Origin: Erysipelotrichaceae bacterium
Lineage (GTDB): Bacteria; Bacillota_I; Bacilli_A; Erysipelotrichales; Erysipelotrichaceae
Assembly (NCBI GenBank): GCA_012513225.1
Contig: JAAZCQ010000004.1
Coordinates: forward strand, 53,915-117,914
Direction: 5' to 3'
DNA length: 64,000 nucleotides
The translations under genes were made by a program, and so were the position numbers. This document shows, piece by piece, positions 49,212-59,318 of the stretch (the first letter of the stretch is position 1; each line of letters begins with the position of its first letter). The notes beneath the pieces are model-generated. The model saw only the letters and a list, made by a program, of their open reading frames with translations. It was not told the DNA's origin and searched no databases.

Positions 49212-49266
49212 CTCAATATTGTCATTATACAATATTTAAATATTATATACTTTATCTTTTTAATAT

Positions 49267-49292
49267 AAAAGGAAGTGAATTATTACTCACTT
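49267..49292 (-). terminator. Weak terminator after the MacB-like permease
   Basis: On the minus strand AAGTGA and TCACTT pair around an eight-base loop and lead into CCTTTTAT. The short stem and interrupted T-run make this a weak candidate. Confidence 0.45.
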
Positions 49293-50509
49293 TGAATTGC
49301 CTCTATTATATTTAAATTGGCAGCACGCTTAGCAGGTAAAAATCCAAATATTATTCCTAATGAAATTGAAAATATTACCGCAAAAAATACATATGATATA
49401 TTTATTGGAAGATTCATATCTAATAAATTAAGTGCCAGTTTAATAACAGTAATACCAAATATTATTCCAATAACACCACCAAGTAAAGTTAATAAACTAG
49501 ATTCAATAATAAATTGAAAAGAAATAGCTCCTTTACTGGCTCCAATAGCACGTTTAACACCTATTTCCTTTGTTCTTTCAACAACAGAAACTAACATTAT
49601 ATTCATAACTCCTATTCCAGCAATCAATAAAGATATAGATGCTATAATACTCATAACAATTGATAGAATATTTGTAACACTTGTTATCTGGGATATTATC
49701 AAAGACAAGTCCTCTTGTATATATCCATCTTTAGTATTTGTGGTATTATGAAGTTCATTCATTTTATCTACTGCTAGAGCAGTTGTATCATTTAAATCAT
49801 AACCAGGATCAATCTTTATTGACATAAATTGTATAGAACCAGAAGAAAACATAGTATCATACGCTTTGTCATACAATAAAATAATATTATCAATATTTGA
49901 ATTATTACTCGAAGAAACTCCAACTATTGTAAATAGTTTATTATTAAGTTTTATAGTTTTACCTAATGCCTCATCTATTGTTAGCTTCATACTATTTTCA
50001 ATAAACTTATCACTAACAACTGCTATACTCATTCTTTTATCTTCTGGATAATCTCTAATATATTTTCCCTTAACAAGTTCTAAATTATAAAAATCAATAA
50101 AGTTTTCTGAATCCCTTTTAATATTCATAGTTATATTTTTTCTATCCAAGCTAACATTAATACTACTTGAATAATGAGGAAGTGCATCACTAATTCCATC
50201 AATTTTAATTAGTTCAGCTGTATCATCAGGATCAAATCTATAATTTACTTCTCCAATACCACCAAAACTAGAAGCAAAAGAAGTATACAAGTTAGATTCT
50301 TCATCAGATTTATCGGAAGTATAATTTATATTAACAGTACCGTTAGTTCCAGTTATCGCACTAGAAATAGCTGCATTAGCAATATCATTAATAGAAAGTA
50401 TTGTAAATACAACTGCAACGCCTATTACTATACCAATAAGAGATAAAAATGTTCTTAGCTTATTATTAAATAATTCATTTATTGAAAGTTTAATGTACTC
50501 AAAAATCAT
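49283..50509 (-). CDS. MacB-like ABC transporter permease
   Basis: Membrane subunit of a type VII (MacB/LolE/FtsX) ABC system. The 408-residue protein has an N-terminal membrane segment (NKLRTFLSLIGIVIGVAVVFTIL), a large outer domain (about 50-275), and three C-terminal segments with the FtsX signature (GIGVMNIMLVSVVERTKEIGVKRAIGAS). The ATG overlaps the stop of the ATPase gene (ATGA). Such systems move peptides, lipids or toxins outward, or transmit signals across the membrane; the cargo here is unknown. Confidence 0.93.
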   Translation of the reverse strand: MIFEYIKLSINELFNNKLRTFLSLIGIVIGVAVVFTILSINDIANAAISSAITGTNGTVNINYTSDKSDEESNLYTSFASSFGGIGEVNYRFDPDDTAELIKIDGISDALPHYSSSINVSLDRKNITMNIKRDSENFIDFYNLELVKGKYIRDYPEDKRMSIAVVSDKFIENSMKLTIDEALGKTIKLNNKLFTIVGVSSSNNSNIDNIILLYDKAYDTMFSSGSIQFMSIKIDPGYDLNDTTALAVDKMNELHNTTNTKDGYIQEDLSLIISQITSVTNILSIVMSIIASISLLIAGIGVMNIMLVSVVERTKEIGVKRAIGASKGAISFQFIIESSLLTLLGGVIGIIFGITVIKLALNLLDMNLPINISYVFFAVIFSISLGIIFGFLPAKRAANLNIIEAIQSE

Positions 50510-51195
50510 AAATTCATCACATCACTTTCAATTAGTCCATCTTTTATTGTAATTATTCTATCTGCACTTTTTGCAACACCTATATCATGTGTTACAACAA
50601 CAATAGTATTACCTGAAAGATGTAATTCTTTTAATAAATTTAAAATATTTTTTGTTGTAGTAGAGTCTAAAGCACCTGTAGGTTCATCTGCAAATATAAC
50701 ATCAGGAGAATTAGCTAGTGCTCTTGCAATTGCAACCCTTTGTCGTTGCCCACCTGAAAGGGTCATTGGCTTTTTATTTGCTTGATCTAATATTTGCATC
50801 TTATCCATTAATTCTAAAGCTCTTTTTTTTCTTTCTTGACCATTTATTCCTGCATAAAGCATTGGTAATTCCACATTTTTTAAACAAGTTATATTATTCA
50901 TTAAATTAAAAGATTGAAATATAAATCCAAAAGATTTTAATCTAGTTTTAGTAAGTTTTTTTTCAGAATAATTACTAACATCATTTCCATTTAAAATATA
51001 TTGTCCTGATGTTAAATTATCAAGTAAACCAAGAGTATTTAATAAGGTACTCTTTCCACTTCCACTTTTACCCATAATTGAAACATACTCGCCTTTTTCA
51101 ATCTTAAAACTAACTCCGGCAAGTGCTCTAACCTCATTTTCTCCTGGATTAAATATTCTAGTTACATTTTTGCATTCAATTATTGTAGGGCTCAT
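50506..51195 (-). CDS. MacB/LolD-like ABC transporter ATPase
   Basis: The 229-residue ATPase has Walker A GKSGSGKST, the signature [14 protein letters not shown], Walker B VIFADEPTGALD and switch His VVTHD, all typical of the MacB/LolD group. It overlaps both neighbours by a few bases, so adaptor, ATPase and permease form one translational unit. Confidence 0.95.
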   Translation of the reverse strand: MSPTIIECKNVTRIFNPGENEVRALAGVSFKIEKGEYVSIMGKSGSGKSTLLNTLGLLDNLTSGQYILNGNDVSNYSEKKLTKTRLKSFGFIFQSFNLMNNITCLKNVELPMLYAGINGQERKKRALELMDKMQILDQANKKPMTLSGGQRQRVAIARALANSPDVIFADEPTGALDSTTTKNILNLLKELHLSGNTIVVVTHDIGVAKSADRIITIKDGLIESDVMNL

Positions 51196-52091
51196 TATTT
51201 GCTCACCGTAATTTTTGCAGTATAGCCATATGGAACTTCATCTGGGATTGTAATATCAACATTATAATATGATGTTTCAGTTGATTCTAAATTATTTGGT
51301 AATATATCTTTAAATTTTATGTTAGTATTAAAAGTTTTATTTAGACCTTCTATCTCAACAGAAACTTTTTCTCCAACATTAAATAAATTATATTCATATT
51401 CGCTTACATTAATTCTAACTATTTTTTCTTTAGAATAAATTGTTATATAAGCGCTACTTGTATTAAAAGAAGAAGTTGTATTATCTTCAATAATCTGATA
51501 TACAATTCCGTCTATTTCTGATTTGACAGTATAATCATCTTTACTTTCATTAAGTTTTCTTATAGATTCTTCCGCTTTAATCCAATCAACTTTATTTTGA
51601 GCAATTAATCCTTCAGTTTTAATTATTTCACTTTCTAAATAAGATTTATAACCTGTATCTTCAGAATCAACTCCTTCAAGCCACTCTTTATATTCTTGTA
51701 TTCTACTATAATAATCATCCAGTTGTTCTTGAAGAGTTACAAAATTATTTTGAGTAACTTTTATTTGAGCATCTATTGAATAATCATAAACGTAGTCAAA
51801 AAGAATAGTACCTTTTAATACTTCATCTTTTTCATTTACATATGTATCTTTATATTCCTTAGTAGCATCTTTCATATAATATCGAGATTCTAAAGGAATA
51901 ACTTTTCCTGTATATATTACACCACTGGTAGTTTCTACAATATCACTACTAGCATCTTCCATTCCCATATCTATAGAAACACCAGAATTAAATCCATCAC
52001 CAGTTGGTGCTTTCATAAAGAATATTATATATATAATACCTATAGCTAATAATATACCTAAGCCAATAAGTATTTTTTTACCAATTTTCAT
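51195..52091 (-). CDS. Membrane-fusion-type adaptor of the MacB-like transporter
   Basis: Extracytoplasmic adaptor of 298 residues with an N-terminal membrane anchor (ILIGLGILLAIGIIYIIFFM), a split lipoyl/barrel-sandwich part, a central coiled coil (about 110-180) and a C-terminal beta-barrel region. The pattern DYTVKSEIDGIVYQI is the returning lipoyl half. Adaptors of this type accompany MacB-like pairs in Gram-positives. No strong ribosome site is seen before the ATG. Confidence 0.82.
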   Translation of the reverse strand: MKIGKKILIGLGILLAIGIIYIIFFMKAPTGDGFNSGVSIDMGMEDASSDIVETTSGVIYTGKVIPLESRYYMKDATKEYKDTYVNEKDEVLKGTILFDYVYDYSIDAQIKVTQNNFVTLQEQLDDYYSRIQEYKEWLEGVDSEDTGYKSYLESEIIKTEGLIAQNKVDWIKAEESIRKLNESKDDYTVKSEIDGIVYQIIEDNTTSSFNTSSAYITIYSKEKIVRINVSEYEYNLFNVGEKVSVEIEGLNKTFNTNIKFKDILPNNLESTETSYYNVDITIPDEVPYGYTAKITVSK

Positions 52092-52489
52092 TTCAATTAT
52101 TCTAATATCTATAACTAAAGTAAATAGTAAATAGTAAATAATTATAGTTATCTTTTCCTTTCTAAAGTTTTAGTAATTTAAAATATTTATTTTAAAAATA
52201 AAAAAATATTTAGAGTAAATTGACTCATTAAAATATTTTTGTTTAATTACTATATTAATTTATATTTATGTTTCTTTTCAAAGATCTTATAAGTAAACAT
52301 TTAAATAAGTTAATATTTTCATACTATTTCATTATAACTTATTAATCTTTAAATTTCTTATAGTAACCTTATTATATAAAATAAACATTATAAATCATTT
52401 AAATAAATCTTAAAAAACATAAAATCCTAAATATATTTATAAAATATCTGTAGTTTTAATAACATTGAATAGTTATTATATATAGATAA
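52092..52489. other. AT-rich gap with no gene
   Basis: About 400 bases of very AT-rich sequence between the adaptor gene start and the galE end. It must hold the promoter of the adaptor-ABC unit and the end of the galE transcript, but I see no convincing -35/-10 pair or strong terminator. AGTAAAT is repeated three times in tandem at 52119-52139. No ORF, tRNA or recognisable RNA is seen. Confidence 0.6.
52119..52139. repeat. Tandem repeat, AGTAAAT x 3
   Basis: Three perfect head-to-tail copies of a seven-base unit about 28 bases upstream of the adaptor start codon, in the region where its leader or promoter should be. Confidence 0.85.
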
Positions 52490-53503
52490 TTATTCTATTC
52501 CTTTAGGGTTATTTTTAGAAAAATTCCATCCATCCTGACACATTTCATCAATACCATATTTTGCTTGCCATTTTAATAATTCTTTAGCTTTTGTTGTATC
52601 AGCGTAACAAGAAGCTATATCCCCTGCCCTACGATCAAAAATTTTATAAGGAATTTCTTTTTTACATGCATTTTCAAATGCTTGTCTAACTTGTAAAACT
52701 GAATATCCATTTCCTGTACCTAAATTAATAGCCTCAATTCCTTTATGTTTTAATGCATATTCAATAGCTTTTATATGACCTAGCGCAAGATCTACAACAT
52801 GTATATAGTCTCTTACACCAGTTCCATCAACAGTGTCAAAATCATTTCCCCAAACACGTAAAAAGTCTCTTTGCCCTGTAGCTACTTGAGCTATATAAGG
52901 CACTAAGTTATTAGGAATTCCAATAGGTGTTTCACCTAATAGTCCGCTTTTATGTGCACCAATAGGGTTAAAATATCTTAATAATAAAATACTCCAACTA
53001 TTATCAGAAGCATAGATATCTTCTAAAATTCTTTCATTAAATAATTTTGTTGTTCCATAAGGATTAGTAGTACTTAATGGGAAATCTTCTTTAATTGGTA
53101 GACTTGCAGGATCTCCATATACAGTAGCACTAGAACTAAAAACAACAGTTTTCACGCCAAATTCATTCATAACTTCATAAAGATTTAAACTGCCTGCAAT
53201 ATTATTTTGATAATAAACTAATGGCTTTTCAACTGATTCTCCTACAGCCTTATATCCAGCGTAATGAATTACTGCATCGATTTTATTTTCAGAAAAGACC
53301 TTTCTTAAACCATCTTTATCAAGTATGTCACAATTATAAAACTTTGGCCTTACATTAGTAATAGTTTTAATTCTATCTAACACAACTTCTTTAGAATTGT
53401 ATAAGTTATCTAAAACTATAACTTCATAACCTTCATTAATTAATTCAACAACAGTATGACTCCCGATGAATCCTGTACCACCTGTAACTAAAATTTTTGC
53501 CAT
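52490..53503 (-). CDS. galE: UDP-glucose 4-epimerase
   Basis: Interconverts UDP-glucose and UDP-galactose (some also the N-acetyl forms). The 337-residue SDR protein has the Rossmann motif VTGGTGFIGSH, SSSATVYG and the catalytic YGTTK. AGGAGG lies before the ATG. It follows the DUF368 gene by eight bases and ends the large minus-strand cluster that begins at rpsB. It could supply UDP-Gal or UDP-GalNAc for surface polymers. Confidence 0.96.
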   Translation of the reverse strand: MAKILVTGGTGFIGSHTVVELINEGYEVIVLDNLYNSKEVVLDRIKTITNVRPKFYNCDILDKDGLRKVFSENKIDAVIHYAGYKAVGESVEKPLVYYQNNIAGSLNLYEVMNEFGVKTVVFSSSATVYGDPASLPIKEDFPLSTTNPYGTTKLFNERILEDIYASDNSWSILLLRYFNPIGAHKSGLLGETPIGIPNNLVPYIAQVATGQRDFLRVWGNDFDTVDGTGVRDYIHVVDLALGHIKAIEYALKHKGIEAINLGTGNGYSVLQVRQAFENACKKEIPYKIFDRRAGDIASCYADTTKAKELLKWQAKYGIDEMCQDGWNFSKNNPKGIE

Positions 53504-53511
53504 ATACCCTC

Positions 53512-54366
53512 CTATATGATTTTTTTATCTTCTTTTATTTCATTAATGCTAAACCAGTAAATAATCATTGCCATAATCATCATAATTAATATAGAAATTC
53601 CTAAATTTAAATTAATTTCAGAAATATTATTAGTTAAAAATAATTGATATGCAGATCCAACTAATAATCCCATAATACCCATATATGTTATTTGATTATA
53701 TTTACCAAGTAAAAATCTTATAAGCTTTGCACCTAATAATAAACCAGTAACTCCTCCAAAAAAACTAGGAATCAATAAAGGAATATTGAAATTATTAATC
53801 GCTTCAAAATATATCGTTTGGTACATACCCATTACGATTAATAACATACTACCACTTATCCCAGGAATAATCATAGTTGCTGTTCCAATTATCATTGATA
53901 CAAATAATGCAACAAAAGAGAGTGGAGTTAAAGTTGTAAATAAAACAGTACCAGAGCTTTTATCTGCATTAACAAAACTTAGTAATACCATTAATACTAA
54001 AGTAAATATAAATATAATAATTGATGGAATTTCTAACTTTTGTTTATTTCCTTTTGTTGCTTTAGAATAAATTAGTGGTAAACTACCAATAATTATTCCT
54101 ATAAATGCAAAATAAGTATGTTGAGGATAATTTTCAAAAAGTATTTCCATTATCTTACTTAATCCAAGAATTCCAATGGCAACTCCAGTTCCTAAAGGAA
54201 TTAAAAAATCTAAATTATCAAAAATCACTTTAACTTTTAGTGTTATACATTCCATTAATCTATCATAAATATTAAAAATAATAGCAATAGTTCCACCACT
54301 AACCCCAGGAATTACATTTGCTATGCCAATCATCATACCAATTAAAATTAGTTTTATATTCTTCAT
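53512..54366 (-). CDS. DUF368 polyprenyl-phosphate transporter-like membrane protein
   Basis: Multi-pass membrane protein of 284 residues. The start MKNIKLILIGMMIGIANVIPGVSGG and the second GTATMIIPGISGSMLLIVMG repeat are diagnostic of DUF368. Members of this family have recently been implicated in undecaprenyl-phosphate recycling across the membrane, which would fit the adjacent uppS-cdsA-dxr-rseP genes. GAGGTT precedes the ATG. Confidence 0.92.
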   Translation of the reverse strand: MKNIKLILIGMMIGIANVIPGVSGGTIAIIFNIYDRLMECITLKVKVIFDNLDFLIPLGTGVAIGILGLSKIMEILFENYPQHTYFAFIGIIIGSLPLIYSKATKGNKQKLEIPSIIIFIFTLVLMVLLSFVNADKSSGTVLFTTLTPLSFVALFVSMIIGTATMIIPGISGSMLLIVMGMYQTIYFEAINNFNIPLLIPSFFGGVTGLLLGAKLIRFLLGKYNQITYMGIMGLLVGSAYQLFLTNNISEINLNLGISILIMMIMAMIIYWFSINEIKEDKKII

Positions 54367-54373
54367 AATAACC

Positions 54374-55426
54374 TCACCTTACAAATAATCTTGTAATATC
54401 TTGCCATGTTGCAAAAATCATTAACGATATCATTAAGATCCAACCAAATGCCATAATAGCAGTTTCAAGCTTTTTGTTCAACTGTTTATTAGTAATCCAT
54501 TCCCCTAATACAATTAAAGCTCTACCACCATCTAATATGGGTAAAGGAAGTAAATTAAAAATTCCAACATTTAAAGAAAATAAAGCAATTAACATTAAGA
54601 AACTAGAAAAACCAAGTGAAACAGTTTCTTGAGCAACATTATAAATACCAACTGGTCCTGATAATTGATCCAAACCTTTTCCTGAAAATATACGAACTAT
54701 TGATACAAACAATGTTTTTGTAGTATCAATCAAATAAGAAGCTCCATATATAAATGCATTTCCTATATTAATAGTAATAACCTCACCATTTGGTATCATT
54801 ATCCCTATTAAATAAATATTCTCAGTTTCATCAAAATATGGTGTAACTTTTAATTCAATTGTTTCTTCATTTCTTAAAACAGTATAAGTCATTTCCTTAC
54901 TTTCACTTTGAGAAAATGGCAAAATATCATAGAATGAATCAGGTTTAATGATTGTGCCATCATTTAATACAACCTTAATAATATAATCGTCTTTCATAAA
55001 TCCTGCAGTATCAGCAGGACTATTTTCAACTACTCCAGCAACCACAGGCAAGGGTGATTCAACATAATACTTATTAGAAAGAAATATAAAACTCATAATT
55101 AGCCATGCTAGTAGAAAATTCATAAAAACTCCAGCTAGCATTATAATAATTTGTTTCCACTTATCAATTCCTTTTATAGTTCTTTCATAAGGTACATCAA
55201 TACCTCTATCATCAGAATCTTCTCCTGCCATCGCCACAAAACCACCTACTGGCAATAATCTTATACTATAAATAGTTTCTTTAAATTGTTTACTTATTAG
55301 TTTAGGACCCATCCCTATAGAAAATTCATAGCAATAAACATTAAATATTTTTGCAGTAATTAAGTGTCCAAACTCATGAACTATAACTATTGATGATAAT
55401 AATATAATAAAATAAATTAAACCCAT
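54374..55426 (-). CDS. rseP: RseP/RasP-type site-2 intramembrane zinc metalloprotease
   Basis: Membrane protease that cuts anti-sigma factors and signal-peptide remnants. The 350-residue protein has HEFGH near residue 18, a PDZ domain (about 130-195, VVENSPADTAGFMKDDYI), and the second active-site motif LLPLPILDGGRAL. Its ATG overlaps the dxr stop (TAATG). The order cdsA-dxr-rseP is highly conserved. Confidence 0.95.
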   Translation of the reverse strand: MGLIYFIILLSSIVIVHEFGHLITAKIFNVYCYEFSIGMGPKLISKQFKETIYSIRLLPVGGFVAMAGEDSDDRGIDVPYERTIKGIDKWKQIIIMLAGVFMNFLLAWLIMSFIFLSNKYYVESPLPVVAGVVENSPADTAGFMKDDYIIKVVLNDGTIIKPDSFYDILPFSQSESKEMTYTVLRNEETIELKVTPYFDETENIYLIGIMIPNGEVITINIGNAFIYGASYLIDTTKTLFVSIVRIFSGKGLDQLSGPVGIYNVAQETVSLGFSSFLMLIALFSLNVGIFNLLPLPILDGGRALIVLGEWITNKQLNKKLETAIMAFGWILMISLMIFATWQDITRLFVR

Positions 55427-56574
55427 TAATTTTCACCTTCTATCAAACTATTTACATAAATTCGAGTTTCTTTATCAGTTTGTAATAGTTTTTCTAAAGT
55501 TACATCTTTATAATAATCAGCATTTTCTACAGCTTTAAAAACTAAAGTTTCTATATCTAAAAAAGAGATTTTACCTTCTCTAAAAGCTAAATTTGCAACC
55601 TCATTTGCTGCATTTAATACAGCAGGAAGATTTCCCTTCTTTTTACCAACTTCAAAAGCTAATTTTAATAATGGAAATCTTTCAAAATCAATTTTTCTAA
55701 AATTAAGTTGTCCGATATCAGAAATAGAAAAGTCACTTTTAAAATTAAGCCTTTCAGGATAAGATAATGCATATTGTATAGGCACTCTCATATCAGCGCT
55801 ACCAATTTGAGCCATTATAGCTCCATCAATATATTCAACCATAGAATGAATTACACTTTCTTCATGTAATACCACTTCAATATTCTCATAATTAATATTA
55901 AATAAATAATGCGCCTCTATAACTTCAAAACCTTTATTCATCATGGTTGCACTATCAATAGTTATTTTTTCTCCCATTAACCAATTAGGATGATTTAAGG
56001 CCTGTTCAATTGTAACATCTTTTAACTCATTTCTTGATAAATTTCTAAAAGATCCACCAGAAGCAGTAATTATTATTTTTTTTACTTGAGAGAGTTTATT
56101 TCCTTGAAGGCATTGTAAAATAGCAGAATGTTCACTATCAATTGGAAAAAGTTTACAATTATTTTTTTTTAGTTCTTCATTTACAATACTTCCTGCAACA
56201 ACTAAAGTTTCTTTATTTGCTAAAGCAACATCTTTTTTATTTCTTATAGCATTAATAGTTGGCATTAATCCAACAAATCCAACTAGTGCATTTATAAGTA
56301 AATCATATTCAACTATATTTGTAAGGCTTATTAATCCATCATCACCATAGTAAAAATCAACATCAACAAACTCTTTTTCCAATATTTCTTTATCATCTTT
56401 TGAATACACACAAACAGTTTTACATCCTAAAGTAGTAATTAGTTCCTTACATATTTTTATATTTTTTCCCACACTAAAAGCTACTATTTCAAATTTTTCC
56501 TTATGTTTTTTTATAACATCAATACTTTGTAATCCTATTGATCCAGAAGCTCCAAGCAACACTATTTTTTTCAT
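55426..56574 (-). CDS. dxr: 1-deoxy-D-xylulose 5-phosphate reductoisomerase
   Basis: Second step of the MEP isoprenoid pathway, needing NADPH and a divalent metal. The 382-residue protein has GASGSIGLQSIDVI, NKETLVVAG, IDSEHSAILQCL, TASGGSFR, and the DSATMMNKGFEVIEAHYLF segment with the metal and substrate residues. The presence of dxr shows that isoprenoids are made by the MEP route. Confidence 0.97.
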   Translation of the reverse strand: MKKIVLLGASGSIGLQSIDVIKKHKEKFEIVAFSVGKNIKICKELITTLGCKTVCVYSKDDKEILEKEFVDVDFYYGDDGLISLTNIVEYDLLINALVGFVGLMPTINAIRNKKDVALANKETLVVAGSIVNEELKKNNCKLFPIDSEHSAILQCLQGNKLSQVKKIIITASGGSFRNLSRNELKDVTIEQALNHPNWLMGEKITIDSATMMNKGFEVIEAHYLFNINYENIEVVLHEESVIHSMVEYIDGAIMAQIGSADMRVPIQYALSYPERLNFKSDFSISDIGQLNFRKIDFERFPLLKLAFEVGKKKGNLPAVLNAANEVANLAFREGKISFLDIETLVFKAVENADYYKDVTLEKLLQTDKETRIYVNSLIEGEN

Positions 56575-56584
56575 AAATCACCTA

Positions 56585-57361
56585 TTAAAAACCTATTCTT
56601 CCCATAAATAATATTAAGATCGCATACATATATATAACACTAAAAAGAAGACTATCAATTCTATCTAAGACACCACCATGACCAGGAAAAAGTGAACCAA
56701 AATCTTTAATCTTATAGTGTATTTTTATAGCACTAAATGATAAATCTCCTATTTGAGATATTATTGGTAAGGTTAAAGAGCTAAATATAACTAAATATAA
56801 TGGCATTTCTAAAAATATTAGACCAAAAATAAGTGAGATAGAAGAGCCTGCAAAATAACCTCCTATAGCACCTTCCCAAGTTTTATTTGGTGATATCCTT
56901 GGTACCATTTTATGTTTGCCATATTTTTTTCCACTAAAATATGCCATTGCATCAGTAATATAACACGCAAGACCTATATAAAATATATAACCAAAACCTA
57001 ATTCATACATTGCAATAAAACCTTTACAAGCAATTGTTAAAATTAGAGATATTAATAACATATAAGTTAGGGCATCAATGTCTATTGTTTCACTAATAAT
57101 ATGAATAAAAAACAATACAATAATATATATAGATAACATTGGTACATAATAAACATTATCAACATTATACATAACTATAATAGATAAAAATATAAATAAT
57201 GTTAATGGCCAATCTGCTTGTTTATTCCTAAGTGTTACTATTTCAAATGAGGATATTCCACATATTGCAAACATTAATATTCTTAAAGGAATTCCGCCCA
57301 GATAAAGTGGTGGAAGTACAGAAATTATAATTAAAAGTGCTGTCAATATTTTTTGTTTCAC
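56585..57361 (-). CDS. cdsA: Phosphatidate cytidylyltransferase
   Basis: Makes CDP-diacylglycerol for phospholipid synthesis. The 258-residue membrane protein has about eight hydrophobic segments and the C-terminal CdsA signature (SAIKIHYKIKDFGSLFPGHGGVLDR ends in GHGGVLDRIDSLLFS). The start is GTG, overlapping the uppS stop region. Confidence 0.95.
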   Translation of the reverse strand: MKQKILTALLIIISVLPPLYLGGIPLRILMFAICGISSFEIVTLRNKQADWPLTLFIFLSIIVMYNVDNVYYVPMLSIYIIVLFFIHIISETIDIDALTYMLLISLILTIACKGFIAMYELGFGYIFYIGLACYITDAMAYFSGKKYGKHKMVPRISPNKTWEGAIGGYFAGSSISLIFGLIFLEMPLYLVIFSSLTLPIISQIGDLSFSAIKIHYKIKDFGSLFPGHGGVLDRIDSLLFSVIYMYAILILFMGRIGF

Positions 57362-57363
57362 TA

Positions 57364-58056
57364 TTACACCCCTCCAAAACGTCTATCTCTTTTTTCGAAA
57401 GCTTCAATACATTCTTTTAACATTTTTGGTGTGAATTCAGGCCAAGCAACATCAACAAACATTAATTCACTATAAGCTAATTGCCATAGCAAAAAATTTG
57501 ATATTCTTTGTTCTCCACTAGTCCTAATCATCAAATCTACTTCCGGCAATTCATTTGTATACAAATAGTTATTAAAATTATCTTCAGTCAATTTTAGAGA
57601 TTCATCTTTTTTATATTCATCTAAAAACTTATTAAAACCATTAATTATTTCTCTTCTAGATCCATAATTCATTGCAAAATTTAAAATCATTCCAGTATTA
57701 TTAGAGGTTTGGTCAATTGCTTTTTGTAATACTTTTGCAGTATCTTTCGGGATGTCTTCCATTTCACCTATCATTGTAATCTTAATATTCTTTTCCATTA
57801 ATTCTTTCATAAATTTATTAAAGAATAGAAAAGGCAATTTCATTAGGTAATCAACCTCATCCTTTGATCGCTTCCAATTTTCTGTACTAAATGCATATAC
57901 AGTCATTACTTTTATGCCTTCATCATTTGCCGCAACTGCAATATTTCTTACATTATCCGTACCAACTAAATGACCTTGAGTTCTTGGATAACCATGTGCC
58001 TTTGCCCATCTACCATTTCCATCAAGAATAATTGCAATATGTTTTAAAGTAGTCAT
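57364..58056 (-). CDS. uppS: Isoprenyl transferase (undecaprenyl diphosphate synthase)
   Basis: Cis-prenyltransferase giving the C55 lipid carrier for wall synthesis. The 230-residue protein has HIAIILDGNGRWAKAHGYPRTQGH with the catalytic Asp, YAFSTENWKRS, and DLMIRTSGEQRISNFLLWQLAYSEL. ATG 58056 follows GAGG at seven bases; an in-frame start two codons earlier is possible. Confidence 0.97.
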   Translation of the reverse strand: MTTLKHIAIILDGNGRWAKAHGYPRTQGHLVGTDNVRNIAVAANDEGIKVMTVYAFSTENWKRSKDEVDYLMKLPFLFFNKFMKELMEKNIKITMIGEMEDIPKDTAKVLQKAIDQTSNNTGMILNFAMNYGSRREIINGFNKFLDEYKKDESLKLTEDNFNNYLYTNELPEVDLMIRTSGEQRISNFLLWQLAYSELMFVDVAWPEFTPKMLKECIEAFEKRDRRFGGV

Positions 58057-58114
58057 AAACATTCCTCTATTTCTAAAACATTATAGCATATACTAAATTA
58101 TTTGTATTTTTTTA

Positions 58115-58142
58115 TATAAAAACTCTCTATTTTTAGAGAGTT
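58115..58142 (-). terminator. Terminator after ugpC
   Basis: On the minus strand AACTCTCT (58135-58142) and AGAGAGTT (58121-58128) form a perfect eight-base stem with a six-base loop, followed by TTT. It overlaps the ugpC stop and separates ugpC from uppS. Confidence 0.8.
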
Positions 58143-59250
58143 AATCAACTATTTTTAATTCTGTATTCAAATCAAATATATGTATTTTATCAGCATCAAT
58201 TAATAGTGAAATATTATCATTAACTCTTGCCTTGGTCTTAGGATCTACTCTTGCTGTTAAAGAAGTACCTAATAAATCAAAATATAAAAACACTTCAGAG
58301 CCTACCATTTCATAAACTGAAACAGTAACATGTAATTTTTGTGTAAGTGGTTTTAAAGATAAATCTGGATCATATAAGTCTTCTGGTCTAATTCCCATCA
58401 TTACTTTTTTATCTAAATATCCATTTTCTTTTAACACTTTAGTTTTATAGTCAGGGATTTGTATTTCATGTCCTTCAAATAATAGAACTCCCTTGCCATT
58501 TTTTTCTTCAAATGTTGCAACAATAAAGTTCATTTGCGGAGATCCAATAAATGAAGCAACAAATAGATTATCTGGTTTATCATATAAATTTGTTGGTGTA
58601 TCCACTTGTTGCATAATTCCATCACTCATAACAACAATTCTAGTTCCAAGAGTCATTGCTTCTGTTTGATCATGAGTAACATAAATAATAGTTGCATTTA
58701 GTCTTTGATGTAATTTTGATATTTCTGTTCTCATTTGAACTCTTAATTTTGCATCAAGATTGCTTAAAGGCTCATCCATTAAGAAGACTTTAGGGCTTCT
58801 TACAATGGCTCTTCCCATTGCAACTCTTTGTCTTTGACCACCTGATAATTGTTTAGGCTTTCTATCTAATAATGGTCCCAAATCTAGAATTTCAGCTGCT
58901 TCTTCAACCTTAGCTTTAATTTCTTCTTTTGGCATTTTTCTTAGTTTTAAGCCAAATGCCATATTATCAAATACACTCATATGAGGATATAATGCATAAT
59001 TTTGAAAAACCATTGCGATATCTCTATCTTTAGGCTCAACTTCATTCATTCTAATTCCATCAATTAACAACTCACCATCAGTAATGTCTTCTAATCCCGC
59101 AATCATTCTTAGTGTTGTTGATTTGCCACAGCCTGAAGGTCCTACAAAAATAATAAATTCATTATCTTCAATTTCTAAATTAAAATTTTTTACTGCTTTA
59201 AACCCATTCGGGTATACTTTTTCTATATTTTTTAATGATATATGTGCCAT
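58141..59250 (-). CDS. ugpC: Sugar ABC transporter ATPase, UgpC/MsmX type
   Basis: ATP-binding subunit shared by several CUT1 sugar importers in many Gram-positives. The 369-residue protein has Walker [11 protein letters not shown]-loop QNYALYPHM, signature [14 protein letters not shown], Walker [16 protein letters not shown] and C-terminal TOBE/MalK-type regulatory sequence. No sugar permease or binding protein lies nearby, as is usual for MsmX-like ATPases. GAGGGAG precedes the ATG. Confidence 0.93.
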   Translation of the reverse strand: MAHISLKNIEKVYPNGFKAVKNFNLEIEDNEFIIFVGPSGCGKSTTLRMIAGLEDITDGELLIDGIRMNEVEPKDRDIAMVFQNYALYPHMSVFDNMAFGLKLRKMPKEEIKAKVEEAAEILDLGPLLDRKPKQLSGGQRQRVAMGRAIVRSPKVFLMDEPLSNLDAKLRVQMRTEISKLHQRLNATIIYVTHDQTEAMTLGTRIVVMSDGIMQQVDTPTNLYDKPDNLFVASFIGSPQMNFIVATFEEKNGKGVLLFEGHEIQIPDYKTKVLKENGYLDKKVMMGIRPEDLYDPDLSLKPLTQKLHVTVSVYEMVGSEVFLYFDLLGTSLTARVDPKTKARVNDNISLLIDADKIHIFDLNTELKIVD

Positions 59251-59318
59251 ATAAATCTCCCTCTAAAAAGATAATATATCTTTGATCTTTTAAAATATAT
59301 AGCTAAAGTAACCAAAAA

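Noticed and set aside
52119..52139. Short CRISPR-like repeat
   Set aside because: The repeats are seven bases, directly adjacent and without spacers; no cas gene is in the window.
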